64,000 bases of DNA from Fen-671 sp963794745 (GTDB lineage Bacteria; Actinomycetota; Acidimicrobiia; Acidimicrobiales; Palsa-688), in NCBI GenBank assembly GCA_963794745.1, contig CAWCEZ010000010.1, positions 310,001 to 374,000 on the forward strand, in the 5' to 3' direction. This document shows positions 18,671-27,838 of this stretch, one piece after another. Positions within the stretch are counted from its first letter, which is position 1, and every line of letters begins with the position of its first letter. The notes under the pieces were generated by a model that searched no databases, had not been told where the DNA came from, and worked only from the letters and a program-made list of their open reading frames with translations. The translations under genes were made by a program, and so were the position numbers.

Positions 18671-19882
18671 GTGGTCATCCCAAGGAGTGCCCGCCCTGGG
18701 TTTACGACAGCCGCCTTCGTAGCCTTCGCTTCGTTCGGCTCGTTCTGGGGCGTGTGGGGGGCTTCGGTCCCACGCGTACAGGCCCAGGCCGGGGTCACCG
18801 ACGGTGAGCTCGGGGTCGCCCTACTGTTCGTTGGTGCCGGGGCCCTGCCCGCCATGGCCTGTACTGGTCGGTTGGTCGATCGTTTGGGCCTGAGAGCCGC
18901 GGCGCTTCTTATCGGGGCACTGGGCGTCACCGGGGCCGCGGTCGCCCTGTCGGCCGTCTCGTTTGCTGGTCTCTGCGGCGGCCTGGCGCTCGTCGGCGCT
19001 TGCAGCGGTGCCGCCGACGTGGCCATCAATGCCCTGGCTGGACGGGCCGAGGCGACGTCGCGCCGACCTACGATCACGCGAGCTCACGGGGTCTTCTCGA
19101 GCTTCGTGGTGCTAGCGAGCCTTGGCGCGGGACTGGCCTACGCCGCCTCCCTTCCCCTCGCCGTCCCGTTCCTTGCCGTTGCGGCGCTCTCGGCCATAAG
19201 CGGGGCCATCATGTTCGCGGGCCTGCCGTCCAGGGCCGATCGCGGCCCCACTTCGGCACGGGCCACCTCCGAGCCGGGCCGGCAGGCTCGTCTAAGAAGG
19301 GCGCCCATATTGCTGATCGGGATCCTCGGGGCGGTTGCGTTCGCCATTGAAAACGCCTACCAAAGCTGGAGCGCCGTTTTTGCGAACGATGAGCTTCACG
19401 CCAGTACCGGGCTCGCCGCAATCGCGCCCGCCATTTTCGCCGGCACGGTTGCCGTCACGCGGTTCCGGGTCAGCTCCGTCCAGCCGAGCCACGCGCGCGA
19501 AGTGGTCCTTGCCGGCGCTCTTGCAGCCTCTTGCGGAGCTATGGTTATCGCAGTCGGACCCACCCTCGTTTTCGCGGCGTTCGGCCTCGCGTTGGCCGCC
19601 GGCGGCATTGCCGTGTTGTTCCCGACCCTGCTCGGGCTCGTTTCGCGCAACGTCGGTGAGGGCCATCGAGGGCGAGCGACCTCGCTGCTGACCACCGTGT
19701 CCTACCTCGGGTTCCTCCTCGGGCCCGTCTACGTCGGGTTCTGGGCCGGCACAGTGGGGCTCCGAGCGGCAATGCTCGCGATTGCGGGCCTCGGCGCTAC
19801 CTTTTTCCTGATCGCAGCCCCACTTCTTCGACTGAGCGGGCTAGAGCAGTCCGCCGCTGGCAAAACCAGAACGCGGCTTTAG
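18671..19882 (+). CDS. MFS family transporter
   Basis: About 403 residues with roughly twelve hydrophobic segments and a major-facilitator loop 2-3 equivalent (GRLVDRLGLRAAA). The fold is typical of YbjJ/FucP-like MFS members with Gly/Ala-rich helices. Substrate unknown; pairing with a LacI regulator hints at a sugar or nucleoside. The frame is open from TTG 18653, but that start lies inside the operator palindrome, so GTG 18671 just after it is preferred. No Shine-Dalgarno sequence is evident and the transcript may be leaderless. It converges with the hydrolase, leaving two bases between stops. Confidence 0.82.
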   Translation: MVIPRSARPGFTTAAFVAFASFGSFWGVWGASVPRVQAQAGVTDGELGVALLFVGAGALPAMACTGRLVDRLGLRAAALLIGALGVTGAAVALSAVSFAGLCGGLALVGACSGAADVAINALAGRAEATSRRPTITRAHGVFSSFVVLASLGAGLAYAASLPLAVPFLAVAALSAISGAIMFAGLPSRADRGPTSARATSEPGRQARLRRAPILLIGILGAVAFAIENAYQSWSAVFANDELHASTGLAAIAPAIFAGTVAVTRFRVSSVQPSHAREVVLAGALAASCGAMVIAVGPTLVFAAFGLALAAGGIAVLFPTLLGLVSRNVGEGHRGRATSLLTTVSYLGFLLGPVYVGFWAGTVGLRAAMLAIAGLGATFFLIAAPLLRLSGLEQSAAGKTRTRL

Positions 19883-19884
19883 CC

Positions 19885-20823
19885 CTACAGGCGCCCAAGG
19901 AGGTCGCGGACCGCCTCTACGACAGCCTCCGGAGCGTCGGTGTGCAACGTCGAATGGCCTGCCCCGTCGACTTTTCGGTAGTCACAGTGGGCGGCCGAGG
20001 CCGTGATCGGCTCATAGATGTTCGACTTCTGCTCGTTGAGCTCGACCAGTTGAGCCCTGGGCATGAGCACCGCCATGAACGGGTCGATGCCCATCGCTGC
20101 AAGCAAGATAATCGGGACATCCGGCATTGCCCCGCCGGCGCGAAGCTCCTCGGCTATCTCGGTGTTGATGTTCTTCTGCTCCTTCATAGTCATGCGGAGC
20201 TCCCTTAGGTGGTAGCAGACGAGTGCTCTGCGGACGTGCTCTGGCCAATCGGCGAACATCTTGTCGTAGGCGTGACGGTAGAAGGACTTAAGGTGCGTGG
20301 CCAGCCGGACGGCCGCAAAGATCTGCCAGAGCGTCCCGCCGAGCGTCCGCCTCTGCTTGTAGCCCGAATATCCCTCGCAAAAGGGATCAAGGAAGACCAT
20401 GCCGGCCACCTCGTCGGGGTAGCTCTGGGCGTACCGTCGCGCGTAGGCGCCGCCCAAGGAGTGCCCGACGAGGACGTAGGGACCGGGCATGTCGGCGAGC
20501 CGTAGGAGCCGGCGGAGCTCCTCGACGACCACCGCGGCTGGACGCGGCAGGTCGGCCGGGTCGCTCCAACCTGTCCCGGCACGGTCGTATAACACCGATG
20601 TTGCAAACGCCGACACCTGCTCCGCGATATTGAGGTAGTCGAGCCCGACAAGACCGGCACCAGGGAGGAAGACCACCGTGGGCCCACTGCAGCCCAAGCG
20701 GTGGACCAAAAGCCTCCTCCCGTCGACCTCAAAGCGGGTGCCGAGCGGAGCCCCACCACTATCGTCGCTCCGACCTGCGCTGTCGTCTTCGTACACCTTC
20801 GTTCTCCCGACGTTTGTCAGCAT
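19885..20823 (-). CDS. Alpha/beta hydrolase
   Basis: A hydrolase of about 312 residues. The oxyanion strand VVFLPGAG, the nucleophile elbow GHSLGGAYA, the acid-containing MVFLDPF region and a late His in DGAGHSTLH complete a canonical Ser-Asp-His triad layout. It could act on an ester, amide or epoxide; nothing shows which. ATG 20823 is preferred over 20859 because the upstream start would sit within the palindrome shared with the divergent TetR gene. GAGGTG lies about ten bases upstream. The arrangement suggests the hydrolase is the TetR regulator's target. Confidence 0.85.
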   Translation of the reverse strand: MLTNVGRTKVYEDDSAGRSDDSGGAPLGTRFEVDGRRLLVHRLGCSGPTVVFLPGAGLVGLDYLNIAEQVSAFATSVLYDRAGTGWSDPADLPRPAAVVVEELRRLLRLADMPGPYVLVGHSLGGAYARRYAQSYPDEVAGMVFLDPFCEGYSGYKQRRTLGGTLWQIFAAVRLATHLKSFYRHAYDKMFADWPEHVRRALVCYHLRELRMTMKEQKNINTEIAEELRAGGAMPDVPIILLAAMGIDPFMAVLMPRAQLVELNEQKSNIYEPITASAAHCDYRKVDGAGHSTLHTDAPEAVVEAVRDLLGRL

Positions 20824-20849
20824 CGCCACGATGTCACCTCGCAGACTAG

Positions 20850-20865
20850 TAGTATTCAAATACTA
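20850..20865. promoter_or_regulatory. Probable TetR operator
   Basis: TAGTATT-CA-AATACTA is a perfect inverted repeat of two seven-base arms in the AT-rich centre of the 92-base gap between the divergent hydrolase and TetR genes. This is the expected position and form for an autoregulatory TetR site. Confidence 0.6.
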
Positions 20866-20915
20866 TTGGTATCCATCATACACCGGAACACGACGAGATC
20901 AAGAGGAGCATGCTG

Positions 20916-21503
20916 ATGCCCCGTCTGACACGGGAAGAGTCCAAGGCGCGAACCCGTGAGCGCCTGCTAGCCGAGGCGTGGCGGCTGTTCCGCGAACGTG
21001 GGTACGCGGCCACCTCGCTCGAGCAGGTCGCCGAGGCGGCTGACGTAACCAAGGGAGCGATCTACGGCCACTTCGACAGCAAAGAGGACCTTCTCCTGGG
21101 CGCCATCGAAGCGGCGCCCTCTCCTGGGTCCTTCGCGTTGTTGCAAGGTCGGGCCCGATCGCTCAAGGAACGGCTGACCCAGTTCGGCCATGCCTTGGCG
21201 TTGGACCCGGCTACGGCGGACGCCGCCGACGCCGCGGTCCGTCTCGAGTTCACCGCGGCGCTCCTACGGAACCCGGACGCCTTGCGGCGCTTCGGGGAGA
21301 ACTTCAAACGGCGTGCGGGAGAACTGCGCGGGCCCAGCGACGGCGAGACGCTTGCGGAGCCGGTCCCGCTTGAGGTGTGGGCCATAGGCCAGGCTCTCGT
21401 TGCAGGGCTACTTCAGTACCGCTTCATCCTGCCCGAGGTGCTGACTCCCGACGCCTTTGGTCGCGCGCTCGCGCTGCTCGATGATTGGGCGGCGGCTTCC
21501 TAA
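20916..21503 (+). CDS. TetR family transcriptional regulator
   Basis: A regulator of about 195 residues. The N-terminal HTH is textbook: TRERLLAEAWRLFRERGYAATSLEQVAEAADVTKGAIYGHFDSKEDL spread over residues 13-60, including the GAIYGHF recognition helix. The C-terminal ligand domain is of the TetR_C_6/AcrR-like kind and gives no ligand clue. ATG 20916 has AGGAG at seven bases; the in-frame ATG 20910 is too close to it. It is divergent from the alpha/beta hydrolase. Confidence 0.92.
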   Translation: MPRLTREESKARTRERLLAEAWRLFRERGYAATSLEQVAEAADVTKGAIYGHFDSKEDLLLGAIEAAPSPGSFALLQGRARSLKERLTQFGHALALDPATADAADAAVRLEFTAALLRNPDALRRFGENFKRRAGELRGPSDGETLAEPVPLEVWAIGQALVAGLLQYRFILPEVLTPDAFGRALALLDDWAAAS

Positions 21504-21560
21504 TTCAGGGACCTCCGTACGCACCTGCCGACGACGTCTAGACGGTTAGTGAACATGGGA

Positions 21561-22586
21561 TCACTCGGGTGCCATGGGCGGGCAGTCGCCGGGGCCCTTC
21601 ACCACACGGACCGGGGCTCCTGCCAGGTAGGCCGCCACGTCCTCGGCCATGCGCTGCCACGCGGTACGAAAGAGGTCCTCCGTGACGTACCCCAAGTGGG
21701 GGGTGACGACGACGTTGTCGAGCGACCGGAAGGGATGGCCCAGCGGGAGCGGCTCACTGTCGAAGACATCGAGGCCGGCCCCGGCAAGCTTGCCGGAACG
21801 AAGGGCATCAATGAGGGCCGCTTCTTCGACGATCGGGCCGCGCGAGATGTTCACCAGGATGGCGCCACGCTTCATTTTGGCCAGGTCACCGGCACGCAGC
21901 GTGTTGCGGGAGCGCTCCGAGAACACGAGGAAGACCCCGAGGACGTCCGCGGACGACAACAGCTCGTCCTTGGTGACCTTGGAAACCCCAAGCTCGGCAC
22001 ATCGTTCTTCGGTCAGGTTCTGGCTCCACGCGACGACATCCATCCCGAGCGCCTTGGCCACCGGGACCATCGCGCCGCCGAGGCGGCCCGCACCGAGAAG
22101 CCCGAGGGTCTTGCCGGCGAGGGGGACAGGGAACCCGGTCTGCCAGCCGCCGGAGCGGATATCCCTGTCCTCTATCCCGGTCCGTTTCGCGACTGCGAAG
22201 ATGAGCGCCCACGCCATCTCCGAAGGCATAGGCAACCCAGGCGGCTCTTGGGGCAAAGTGCTCGCAGAGGCATCCTTGTCGGTCTCCACGGTCCCGCAGA
22301 GGAGGATCCCGCGCTCGGTCCGCGCCTCGTGGTCGACAACGTTGCTCGTCCGCCCATTGCAAACGATCAACTTGAGGTTGGGGAGGGCGTCGAGTACCGC
22401 ACGGGGAAAGCGTGCCCGCTGCTGGGTGATGACGACTACCTCGTAATCGAAGAGCTCCTCGATGAGGCACTCAGGCGGGATCGCCTGGCGGTATACGGTG
22501 ATCTCCGCACCCTCGGGCATCACTGTCCAATCGCCGTATTCCAGGGCGACCCCGATGTAGTCGTCGAGGATGGCGATCTTCGTCAC
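21561..22586 (-). CDS. D-2-hydroxyacid dehydrogenase family protein
   Basis: A 341-residue NAD-dependent 2-hydroxyacid dehydrogenase. The cofactor-binding GLLGAGRLGG motif lies near residue 150 and is followed by VNISRGPIVEEAAL (conserved Arg), a GAGLDVFDSEPLP segment (Glu) and TPHLGYVTED with the catalytic His. It reduces a 2-keto acid or oxidises a D-2-hydroxy acid; the substrate is not evident. The start is GTG 22586 and its leader is dominated by a strong GC hairpin. It lies 46 bases downstream of the OsmC gene on the same strand. Confidence 0.88.
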   Translation of the reverse strand: MTKIAILDDYIGVALEYGDWTVMPEGAEITVYRQAIPPECLIEELFDYEVVVITQQRARFPRAVLDALPNLKLIVCNGRTSNVVDHEARTERGILLCGTVETDKDASASTLPQEPPGLPMPSEMAWALIFAVAKRTGIEDRDIRSGGWQTGFPVPLAGKTLGLLGAGRLGGAMVPVAKALGMDVVAWSQNLTEERCAELGVSKVTKDELLSSADVLGVFLVFSERSRNTLRAGDLAKMKRGAILVNISRGPIVEEAALIDALRSGKLAGAGLDVFDSEPLPLGHPFRSLDNVVVTPHLGYVTEDLFRTAWQRMAEDVAAYLAGAPVRVVKGPGDCPPMAPE

Positions 22587-22590
22587 GCCC

Positions 22591-22625
22591 GCCGGCCGGC
22601 CTCGTCGTCCATCCGGCCGGCCGGC
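22591..22625 (-). promoter_or_regulatory. Strong GC hairpin in the OsmC-dehydrogenase gap
   Basis: Two perfect 11-base arms (GCCGGCCGGCC and its complement) around a 13-base loop sit between the OsmC stop and the dehydrogenase GTG. On the minus-strand mRNA the stem ends four bases before the start codon, with no T-run. It could mask ribosome binding or protect the upstream message; it is not a normal intrinsic terminator. Confidence 0.5.
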
Positions 22626-22632
22626 AACTGGT

Positions 22633-23058
22633 TCACGCGACCAGCGAAGCTTTTAGGGTGATCTCTGGCACTGCGGCCAGCGCTCGGCTCACGATGCAGC
22701 CAGCCTTGGCCGCCGTGGCGTGCTCCACGAACGCCGCCTCATCGAGCCCGGGTACCCGCCCGACTGTGACGAGGTCGATCTTGGTGATGGTGGGTGCCCC
22801 ATCAACCGGTCGCAGGGTCACAGTCGCCTCAGTCTCCACCGAGTCAGGGGGGTTGCCCGCCTTGGCCAACATATTGGAGAGGGCCATGGAGAAACATGCG
22901 GCGTGGGCCGCCGCGATCAGCTGCTCCGGGTTGGACCCCGGACCGTCCTCAAACCGGGACTTGAAGGTATAACCCCCTGTGATGCTGTCCCCAGCCGTGA
23001 AGGTGCCGCTGCCAGTGGGCAAGTCACCCTTCCACTCCGCTTTGCCTTTTGCCGGCAT
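22633..23058 (-). CDS. OsmC family peroxiredoxin-like protein
   Basis: A 141-residue OsmC/Ohr-type protein of the OsmC subgroup that reduces organic hydroperoxides through two cysteines. The reactive Cys is in AAHAACFSMAL (about residue 55) and the resolving Cys in AKAGCIVSRA (about residue 120); a NPEQLI motif precedes the first. Length matches the family. The start MPAKGKAEWKGD is typical and has GGAGG upstream. It acts in the cytoplasm in oxidative stress defence. It is likely co-transcribed with the downstream hydroxyacid dehydrogenase. Confidence 0.92.
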   Translation of the reverse strand: MPAKGKAEWKGDLPTGSGTFTAGDSITGGYTFKSRFEDGPGSNPEQLIAAAHAACFSMALSNMLAKAGNPPDSVETEATVTLRPVDGAPTITKIDLVTVGRVPGLDEAAFVEHATAAKAGCIVSRALAAVPEITLKASLVA

Positions 23059-23222
23059 GTGAGCCTCCCTGTTCGGTCAGTACGTCTCGTCTGTTTGTCA
23101 ATGTATGGCCAACCGTCGATCCTAGGCAGACTTTCATTTCTGAGCCCAGCTGGGCCAGTGCCACCAGGACGGCGGTCCTGCCCTGCTCACCTCCTCCGCT
23201 CGTCACGGCATACAGTTCGGTC

Positions 23223-24434
23223 GTGGCGAGCGTGCGACTGCGCCTGGCAATCGTACCTACGCTGATCGGGGCTTGCCTTGCCTTGCTGACCCCGTCACCG
23301 GAGCGCGCGACTTCGCAGCCAGTATCTCTCCGGGCCCAGCTAGCGCGCGTCGCGACCGTCGATCTCAGCCAGAGCGACAAGTACTCCGAGATCGCCGCCG
23401 TGGACGACCACATCTTGCTCTTCGGCACGACGAGCCAGTCTGACGACCCGGAGGTCGCGAACACCTGCTACGCCGCTTCGCTCAACCCTTCGTCGCTCGT
23501 GTTGAGCCATGAGCGCTCCGGCAGTTGCGCCGACCCTGCCCTCGAAGGGCGACAGGTGCTGCCAGTCTTCGCGATCAACAAGACCCTTCCCGCGGGCGTC
23601 GGTCAAACAGCGGTCGTGCGCATCGCCCATGTCGTCGCGCGCTCCCCCGGGTACGAGCTCGGGCCCGTCGTGATGAGGTTCCCGGCATTCGCGTGGGCTG
23701 GCTCCGAGCCGACATGGACCTATGGCGGCGGCGACCTGTGGCTTTACGAATGGGATAACCCCGGTGGCGTCGACCTCATGCGGATCTCTGCCGTTACGGG
23801 TGCTGTCCTCCAGCGGCTACGTGTCCCGAAGATCTGGCACGCCATCGTTGCCTACAACGACAACGGGATATGGATCGCGCCGTCGGGCCAGACCGGCTCG
23901 CCTGGTGCGCTGTACCTGCTCGCGCCCGGGAGCACACACGCGATTGCCGTCTTCCACTTCCCCGGCGACGCGTTCGCGAAATGGGTCGTCGGGTCCGGCG
24001 AGGACCTTTGGCTGAACGCGCAACCGCGCCCAGTGAGCGCCCTTGGCATGTTGTGGATGCTGCGAGGTCCGCAAGCAAAGCCAGTCTGGCACGTGGCCGA
24101 GAGCCCGGGGCTTGTCCAGGTCTCCGAGACCCTGGGTGGCTCCGGTGTGGTCGGCGATGTCGCCGACGGGTTATGGGCCGCAGCGCCGACGGCCTATGAC
24201 ACGCAACAGGTTGTGCGAATCGACCCGGCATCGGGGGCATCGATCACCGAGGCGGCGTGGAAGACCGGGTACACCGGATCTGGCAAGTACCTATACATGT
24301 CGCCGCTTAGTTCGTGGACCGGTGTAACCCTCGCGGGATCGTTCTTCCTTCTCGACCCGCCGTTCCAGTGCCAGTGCGCTACCCGCAGAGCCGGGAGCTT
24401 CAGTGCTCTCTACCGAATTACCCCGTCCGACTGA
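23223..24434 (+). CDS. Secreted protein of unknown function, propeller-like repeats
   Basis: A protein of about 403 residues that I do not recognise. A short basic N-terminus and hydrophobic segment (LRLAIVPTLIGACLALL) look like a signal peptide or membrane anchor. The rest is rich in Trp-containing strands such as GGGDLWLYEW, DNGIWIAPSG and GEDLWLNAQP, spaced in a way that resembles beta-propeller blades. There are cysteines near the C-terminus (CQCATRR). GTG 23223 is chosen because it begins the signal sequence; the longer frame overlaps OsmC. A similar-sized unknown protein follows 44 bases later. Confidence 0.6.
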   Translation: MASVRLRLAIVPTLIGACLALLTPSPERATSQPVSLRAQLARVATVDLSQSDKYSEIAAVDDHILLFGTTSQSDDPEVANTCYAASLNPSSLVLSHERSGSCADPALEGRQVLPVFAINKTLPAGVGQTAVVRIAHVVARSPGYELGPVVMRFPAFAWAGSEPTWTYGGGDLWLYEWDNPGGVDLMRISAVTGAVLQRLRVPKIWHAIVAYNDNGIWIAPSGQTGSPGALYLLAPGSTHAIAVFHFPGDAFAKWVVGSGEDLWLNAQPRPVSALGMLWMLRGPQAKPVWHVAESPGLVQVSETLGGSGVVGDVADGLWAAAPTAYDTQQVVRIDPASGASITEAAWKTGYTGSGKYLYMSPLSSWTGVTLAGSFFLLDPPFQCQCATRRAGSFSALYRITPSD

Positions 24435-24478
24435 GCAACGATGGCTGCGGGCGACGTGTTGGTTATGGTCAGGGGATT

Positions 24479-25267
24479 GTGACCACCCTCGGCCCCTGGG
24501 AGCTCGTCGGAAAACGCCGTCGGCTGGTGTGGTTCGCAGACCAAGGGCTCGCCACCGTGGCCCGGCCGGACGGTGGGCGACGACTGGTTTACCGAGGTGA
24601 CCGTTCCATCCCGTCGAGCATCCGCCGCGGTGGGACTTGGGCCCACATCGGCGACCCCGACTCGCGCGACGGAGTGATCATCGACTGTTATCAGGGCAAA
24701 CCCGGCGCAACGAGGAAGATGTTCCGTGCCACGAGAGCGGGCGGCCCCAGTCGCGAATACGTCCATCCGCTAGCTGCCGGGGAGCGGGTGAACAACTCGT
24801 TCGTGGCGATAAGCCCGGACGGGCAATGGATGGTCTCCGGCGAATGGGGAACGATGAGACGGTTCTTGGTCTTCCCAACGCCGGTGCTGAACTCGGCCGC
24901 GTCTCCCACAGCCTTACACTTGGCTGCAACCCTCGAATTGGACCACCCGGTACGTAATGTCCAAGGCGGGGTTTTCGTCGACCCGGTAACGATGCTGTGC
25001 TCCACCAATGACCCCGCTGCCGACTTGTGGCCGGTCGCACGTCAACTGCTCCAGGTGGACTTGGAACGACCGCTTGATGGTGGCGCGGTCACTGGGCGCG
25101 TCAGCTGCCTCGGGGCGCTCCCCCTCGAGAGCTACTGCCCCGGCACGTTCGAAGTCGAAGGGATCGACTACGACATCACCTCGGGCGATTTACGTGTCTT
25201 GGTCATCCCACCCCCTCCCTGCAAGTGGGTGACAGTAACGGTCTACAGGTTTCGGCGACAGGCATAG
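24479..25267 (+). CDS. Protein of unknown function, probable partner of the preceding gene
   Basis: About 262 residues, with no recognised family. It starts at GTG 24479 after AGGGG; the frame is open further upstream only across the previous gene's end. Strands such as RLVWFADQGLATV, FVAISPDGQWMVSGEW and DITSGDLRVLVI suggest a beta-rich, WD/propeller-like fold. Unlike the gene before it there is no signal peptide, so it would stay in the cytoplasm unless the start is wrong. The 141 bases after it hold nothing I can interpret. Confidence 0.55.
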   Translation: MTTLGPWELVGKRRRLVWFADQGLATVARPDGGRRLVYRGDRSIPSSIRRGGTWAHIGDPDSRDGVIIDCYQGKPGATRKMFRATRAGGPSREYVHPLAAGERVNNSFVAISPDGQWMVSGEWGTMRRFLVFPTPVLNSAASPTALHLAATLELDHPVRNVQGGVFVDPVTMLCSTNDPAADLWPVARQLLQVDLERPLDGGAVTGRVSCLGALPLESYCPGTFEVEGIDYDITSGDLRVLVIPPPPCKWVTVTVYRFRRQA

Positions 25268-25408
25268 AAAACGGCGGCTACACGATTAAGACGGAACTCT
25301 GAACTTGGCAGATCGGCTGGGCTGGTCGACCTCGTGGCAGAGCGCGGACCTCACGTCACCACCGCTGCTGTTCAACGACAGGAGAACAGCTGGCTCCCGT
25401 CGCCGTCT

Positions 25409-27838
25409 CTAGGGTCGGCTAGGCGATGACCGCAGCGGGGCAAGGATTTGAGCTTCGATGCCGGCAGCGTCAAGGGGACGCGCCAGTAGGAAACCCTGCG
25501 CTTGGTCGACGTGCTCATCGCGAAGATTGTCCATCTGGTCAGTTGTCTCAACGCCTTCCGCGAGTGTCACGAGCCCCAGGTCTCTGCCCAGCTGGACGAG
25601 AGTACCAATTAGTGCTTTTGACTCGGGTGAAGTGGTAATCGCGCTCGTAAAGCTTCGGTCGATCTTCAAGCAGTCCACGGGGAACTGCTGGAGGTAGGCG
25701 AGGGACGAGTAGCCCGTACCGAAGTCGTCGACCGCGACCCGCACGCCCAGCAGTTTTATCTCAGCCAAGCGACGAGCCGTGCTAGCGACCTTGAGCATCA
25801 GGGCGGTCTCGGTGACCTCGATGATCAGTGACCCTGCAGCAAGCCCACTTTCCGCTAATGCTTCACGAATATGCTCGACGATTATGTCGTCATCGAGTTG
25901 ACGGCCCGAGACGTTTACCGATACGTCCAGATTGTCGCCTTCGGCGTGCCAAAGCGCCATTTGATGACAAGCGTTACGCAGGACCCACCGGCCGACCTCG
26001 CGTATCTGACCTGTTTGTTCGAGGATAGGGATGAAGGCATCGGGTAAAAGAAGGCCCCGAGTGGGGTGTTCCCAACGCAACAATGCCTCGACGCCAACGA
26101 CACTGAGGTCATCGAGGTTATAGATCGGCTGGTAAAAGAGCCGGAACTGCTCACCCTCCAACGCTGACCTCAGCTCGAACTCGAGCTCGATCCGGTGCTG
26201 GATACTGGACTGCATGTCAGGGTGAAAAACCTCATAGCGGTTTTTGCCTGCAGCTTTGGCTTCGTAAAGAGCGACGTCGGCATCCCTGAGGAGTTCCCCA
26301 GGATTGGCCCGGTCGCCAATGGCGATACCGATACTGGCGTTGACGATGAGGGGCATGGTCGCCCCCGGCACCTCGAAAGGACGTCGCATCACTTCTAAAA
26401 GGCGGTCGGCTACCAGCTCCGGAGGCGCCCCCGTCGTTGCCCCGTCGATGAGGACAATAAACTCGTCACCGCCCATCCGGCCGATCGTGTCTGCGTCTCG
26501 CAGCGTCGACGCCAGGCGGGCTGCGACCGCGACCAACAACATGTCGCCGGCTTCGTGGCCTAACGAGTCGTTCACGTTTTTGAACTCGTCAAGGTCGACA
26601 TACAGCGCGGCTCCTGCGGTGCCTTGGCGGCGGTTACGCGCCAGCAGCTGAGTGATGCGGTCCATTATCAGTGCCCGGTTGGGCAGCCCTGTAAGGGCGT
26701 CGTGAAGGGCCTGATGACGCAGCTCGCCTGTTTGCTCGTTGATCACCCGGAGCGCCCGCGCCCTGCCGGTGCCCAGAACGAGGACTAATAGCCCGAGAAG
26801 CACGCTCAGTAGGACCCCGCCGATGAACACCTCCAGGGAATAAGCGCTGCCGAGCAGGTCGGGCCCGCCAGGGCCTGAAGCTGTCACCAACCACCCGTTG
26901 TGCAAGTTGATCGTGGCGAACTGGGCGCCCTTCGGTGCTAGGCCGGCGGTGAACACGACGCTCGAAGTGCCGGCCCGATAGCGGAACGTCACCGCCGTAT
27001 GGGGATGGCCTTGCAACGCCCGCTGCAACAGGACCTGGGGCACAAGCGCCATCCCGACCCATCCGAGGAACGCCAAGCGTCGGCCGGCATCGCTAATGGG
27101 CAACGTGCCACCGCGGTATACCGGAGTTTGGACGGATAACAAAGTGCTCGCGCCGTCCTTGATGGGCGTGTAGTCGCCTGCACCTGTCAGCTCCGACCTC
27201 AGCAATGCCGACAGTCCCTTCACACCGGCGCACAGGTTGTCGCCCACCGGGAACAAAGATTGGGCCGTCCTGCCGAATTGGGCCGCCACGAAGCAGTAGA
27301 ACGGGCGGGCTCCCGGCGGCTCTACTTCGAACGTGCCGTTGGGGGCCAACGGCCCTGACGGGTCCTTCACTTCTCGTTCGGCGAAGGATGGTAACTCCGC
27401 CGCTGGGACGACGACGGCAAGGCCGAGCCCGACGAGCTCGGGGTAGCGGGCCAGCGCAGATACTGACGTACCCCAGCGCAAGAACGCCGTGTTGGAAGGG
27501 GACGGGTTCTCTGCGATGAACCCATCGGCACTATCGATCAGATCGCTCTCATGCTCGATCGCAAGCTCAAGGGTCGAGGCAATTTCCGCCGACGACGCCT
27601 CGAACGCCTGGCGGGACGTCGCGTCCTCGCCCTTCCACAGCGATACCCCGGCGAGGACCGAGCTCACGGTACCGCCCACGATCAGAAGGCCAGCCACTAT
27701 TGCCCAGACCGGGCGGCGCCTCGCGTCCGCACGGTGGCCCGAGTGAGGCATCACAGAGCCGTTAGAGATGGTCCCGTCGTCCTTAGCCATCGGTTTCTCC
27801 GAACTGCCGAACCGAGCCGGGGACCGGGGCTGCTCCAT
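25409..27838 (-). CDS. Membrane-bound CHASE-GGDEF-EAL cyclic-di-GMP protein
   Basis: An 809-residue signalling protein. A membrane span (about 44-66) and a second one (335-356) flank an extracellular CHASE-type sensor. A GGDEF diguanylate cyclase follows, with intact GGDEF at 456-460 and an RxxD inhibitory site (RDAD, 447-450) five residues before it. An EAL phosphodiesterase domain has EALLR at 584-588 and DDFGTGYSS further on. Both catalytic signatures look complete, so it may make or degrade c-di-GMP according to its signal. ATG 27838 has no ribosome-binding site; ATG 27790, preceded by GGAG, is a good alternative that only shortens the cytoplasmic tail. Confidence 0.92.
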   Translation of the reverse strand: MEQPRSPARFGSSEKPMAKDDGTISNGSVMPHSGHRADARRRPVWAIVAGLLIVGGTVSSVLAGVSLWKGEDATSRQAFEASSAEIASTLELAIEHESDLIDSADGFIAENPSPSNTAFLRWGTSVSALARYPELVGLGLAVVVPAAELPSFAEREVKDPSGPLAPNGTFEVEPPGARPFYCFVAAQFGRTAQSLFPVGDNLCAGVKGLSALLRSELTGAGDYTPIKDGASTLLSVQTPVYRGGTLPISDAGRRLAFLGWVGMALVPQVLLQRALQGHPHTAVTFRYRAGTSSVVFTAGLAPKGAQFATINLHNGWLVTASGPGGPDLLGSAYSLEVFIGGVLLSVLLGLLVLVLGTGRARALRVINEQTGELRHQALHDALTGLPNRALIMDRITQLLARNRRQGTAGAALYVDLDEFKNVNDSLGHEAGDMLLVAVAARLASTLRDADTIGRMGGDEFIVLIDGATTGAPPELVADRLLEVMRRPFEVPGATMPLIVNASIGIAIGDRANPGELLRDADVALYEAKAAGKNRYEVFHPDMQSSIQHRIELEFELRSALEGEQFRLFYQPIYNLDDLSVVGVEALLRWEHPTRGLLLPDAFIPILEQTGQIREVGRWVLRNACHQMALWHAEGDNLDVSVNVSGRQLDDDIIVEHIREALAESGLAAGSLIIEVTETALMLKVASTARRLAEIKLLGVRVAVDDFGTGYSSLAYLQQFPVDCLKIDRSFTSAITTSPESKALIGTLVQLGRDLGLVTLAEGVETTDQMDNLRDEHVDQAQGFLLARPLDAAGIEAQILAPLRSSPSRP

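Noticed and set aside
21549..22661. A 370-codon plus-strand frame opposite the hydroxyacid dehydrogenase
   Set aside because: It mirrors the codon pattern of the real gene on the other strand and has no recognisable family.
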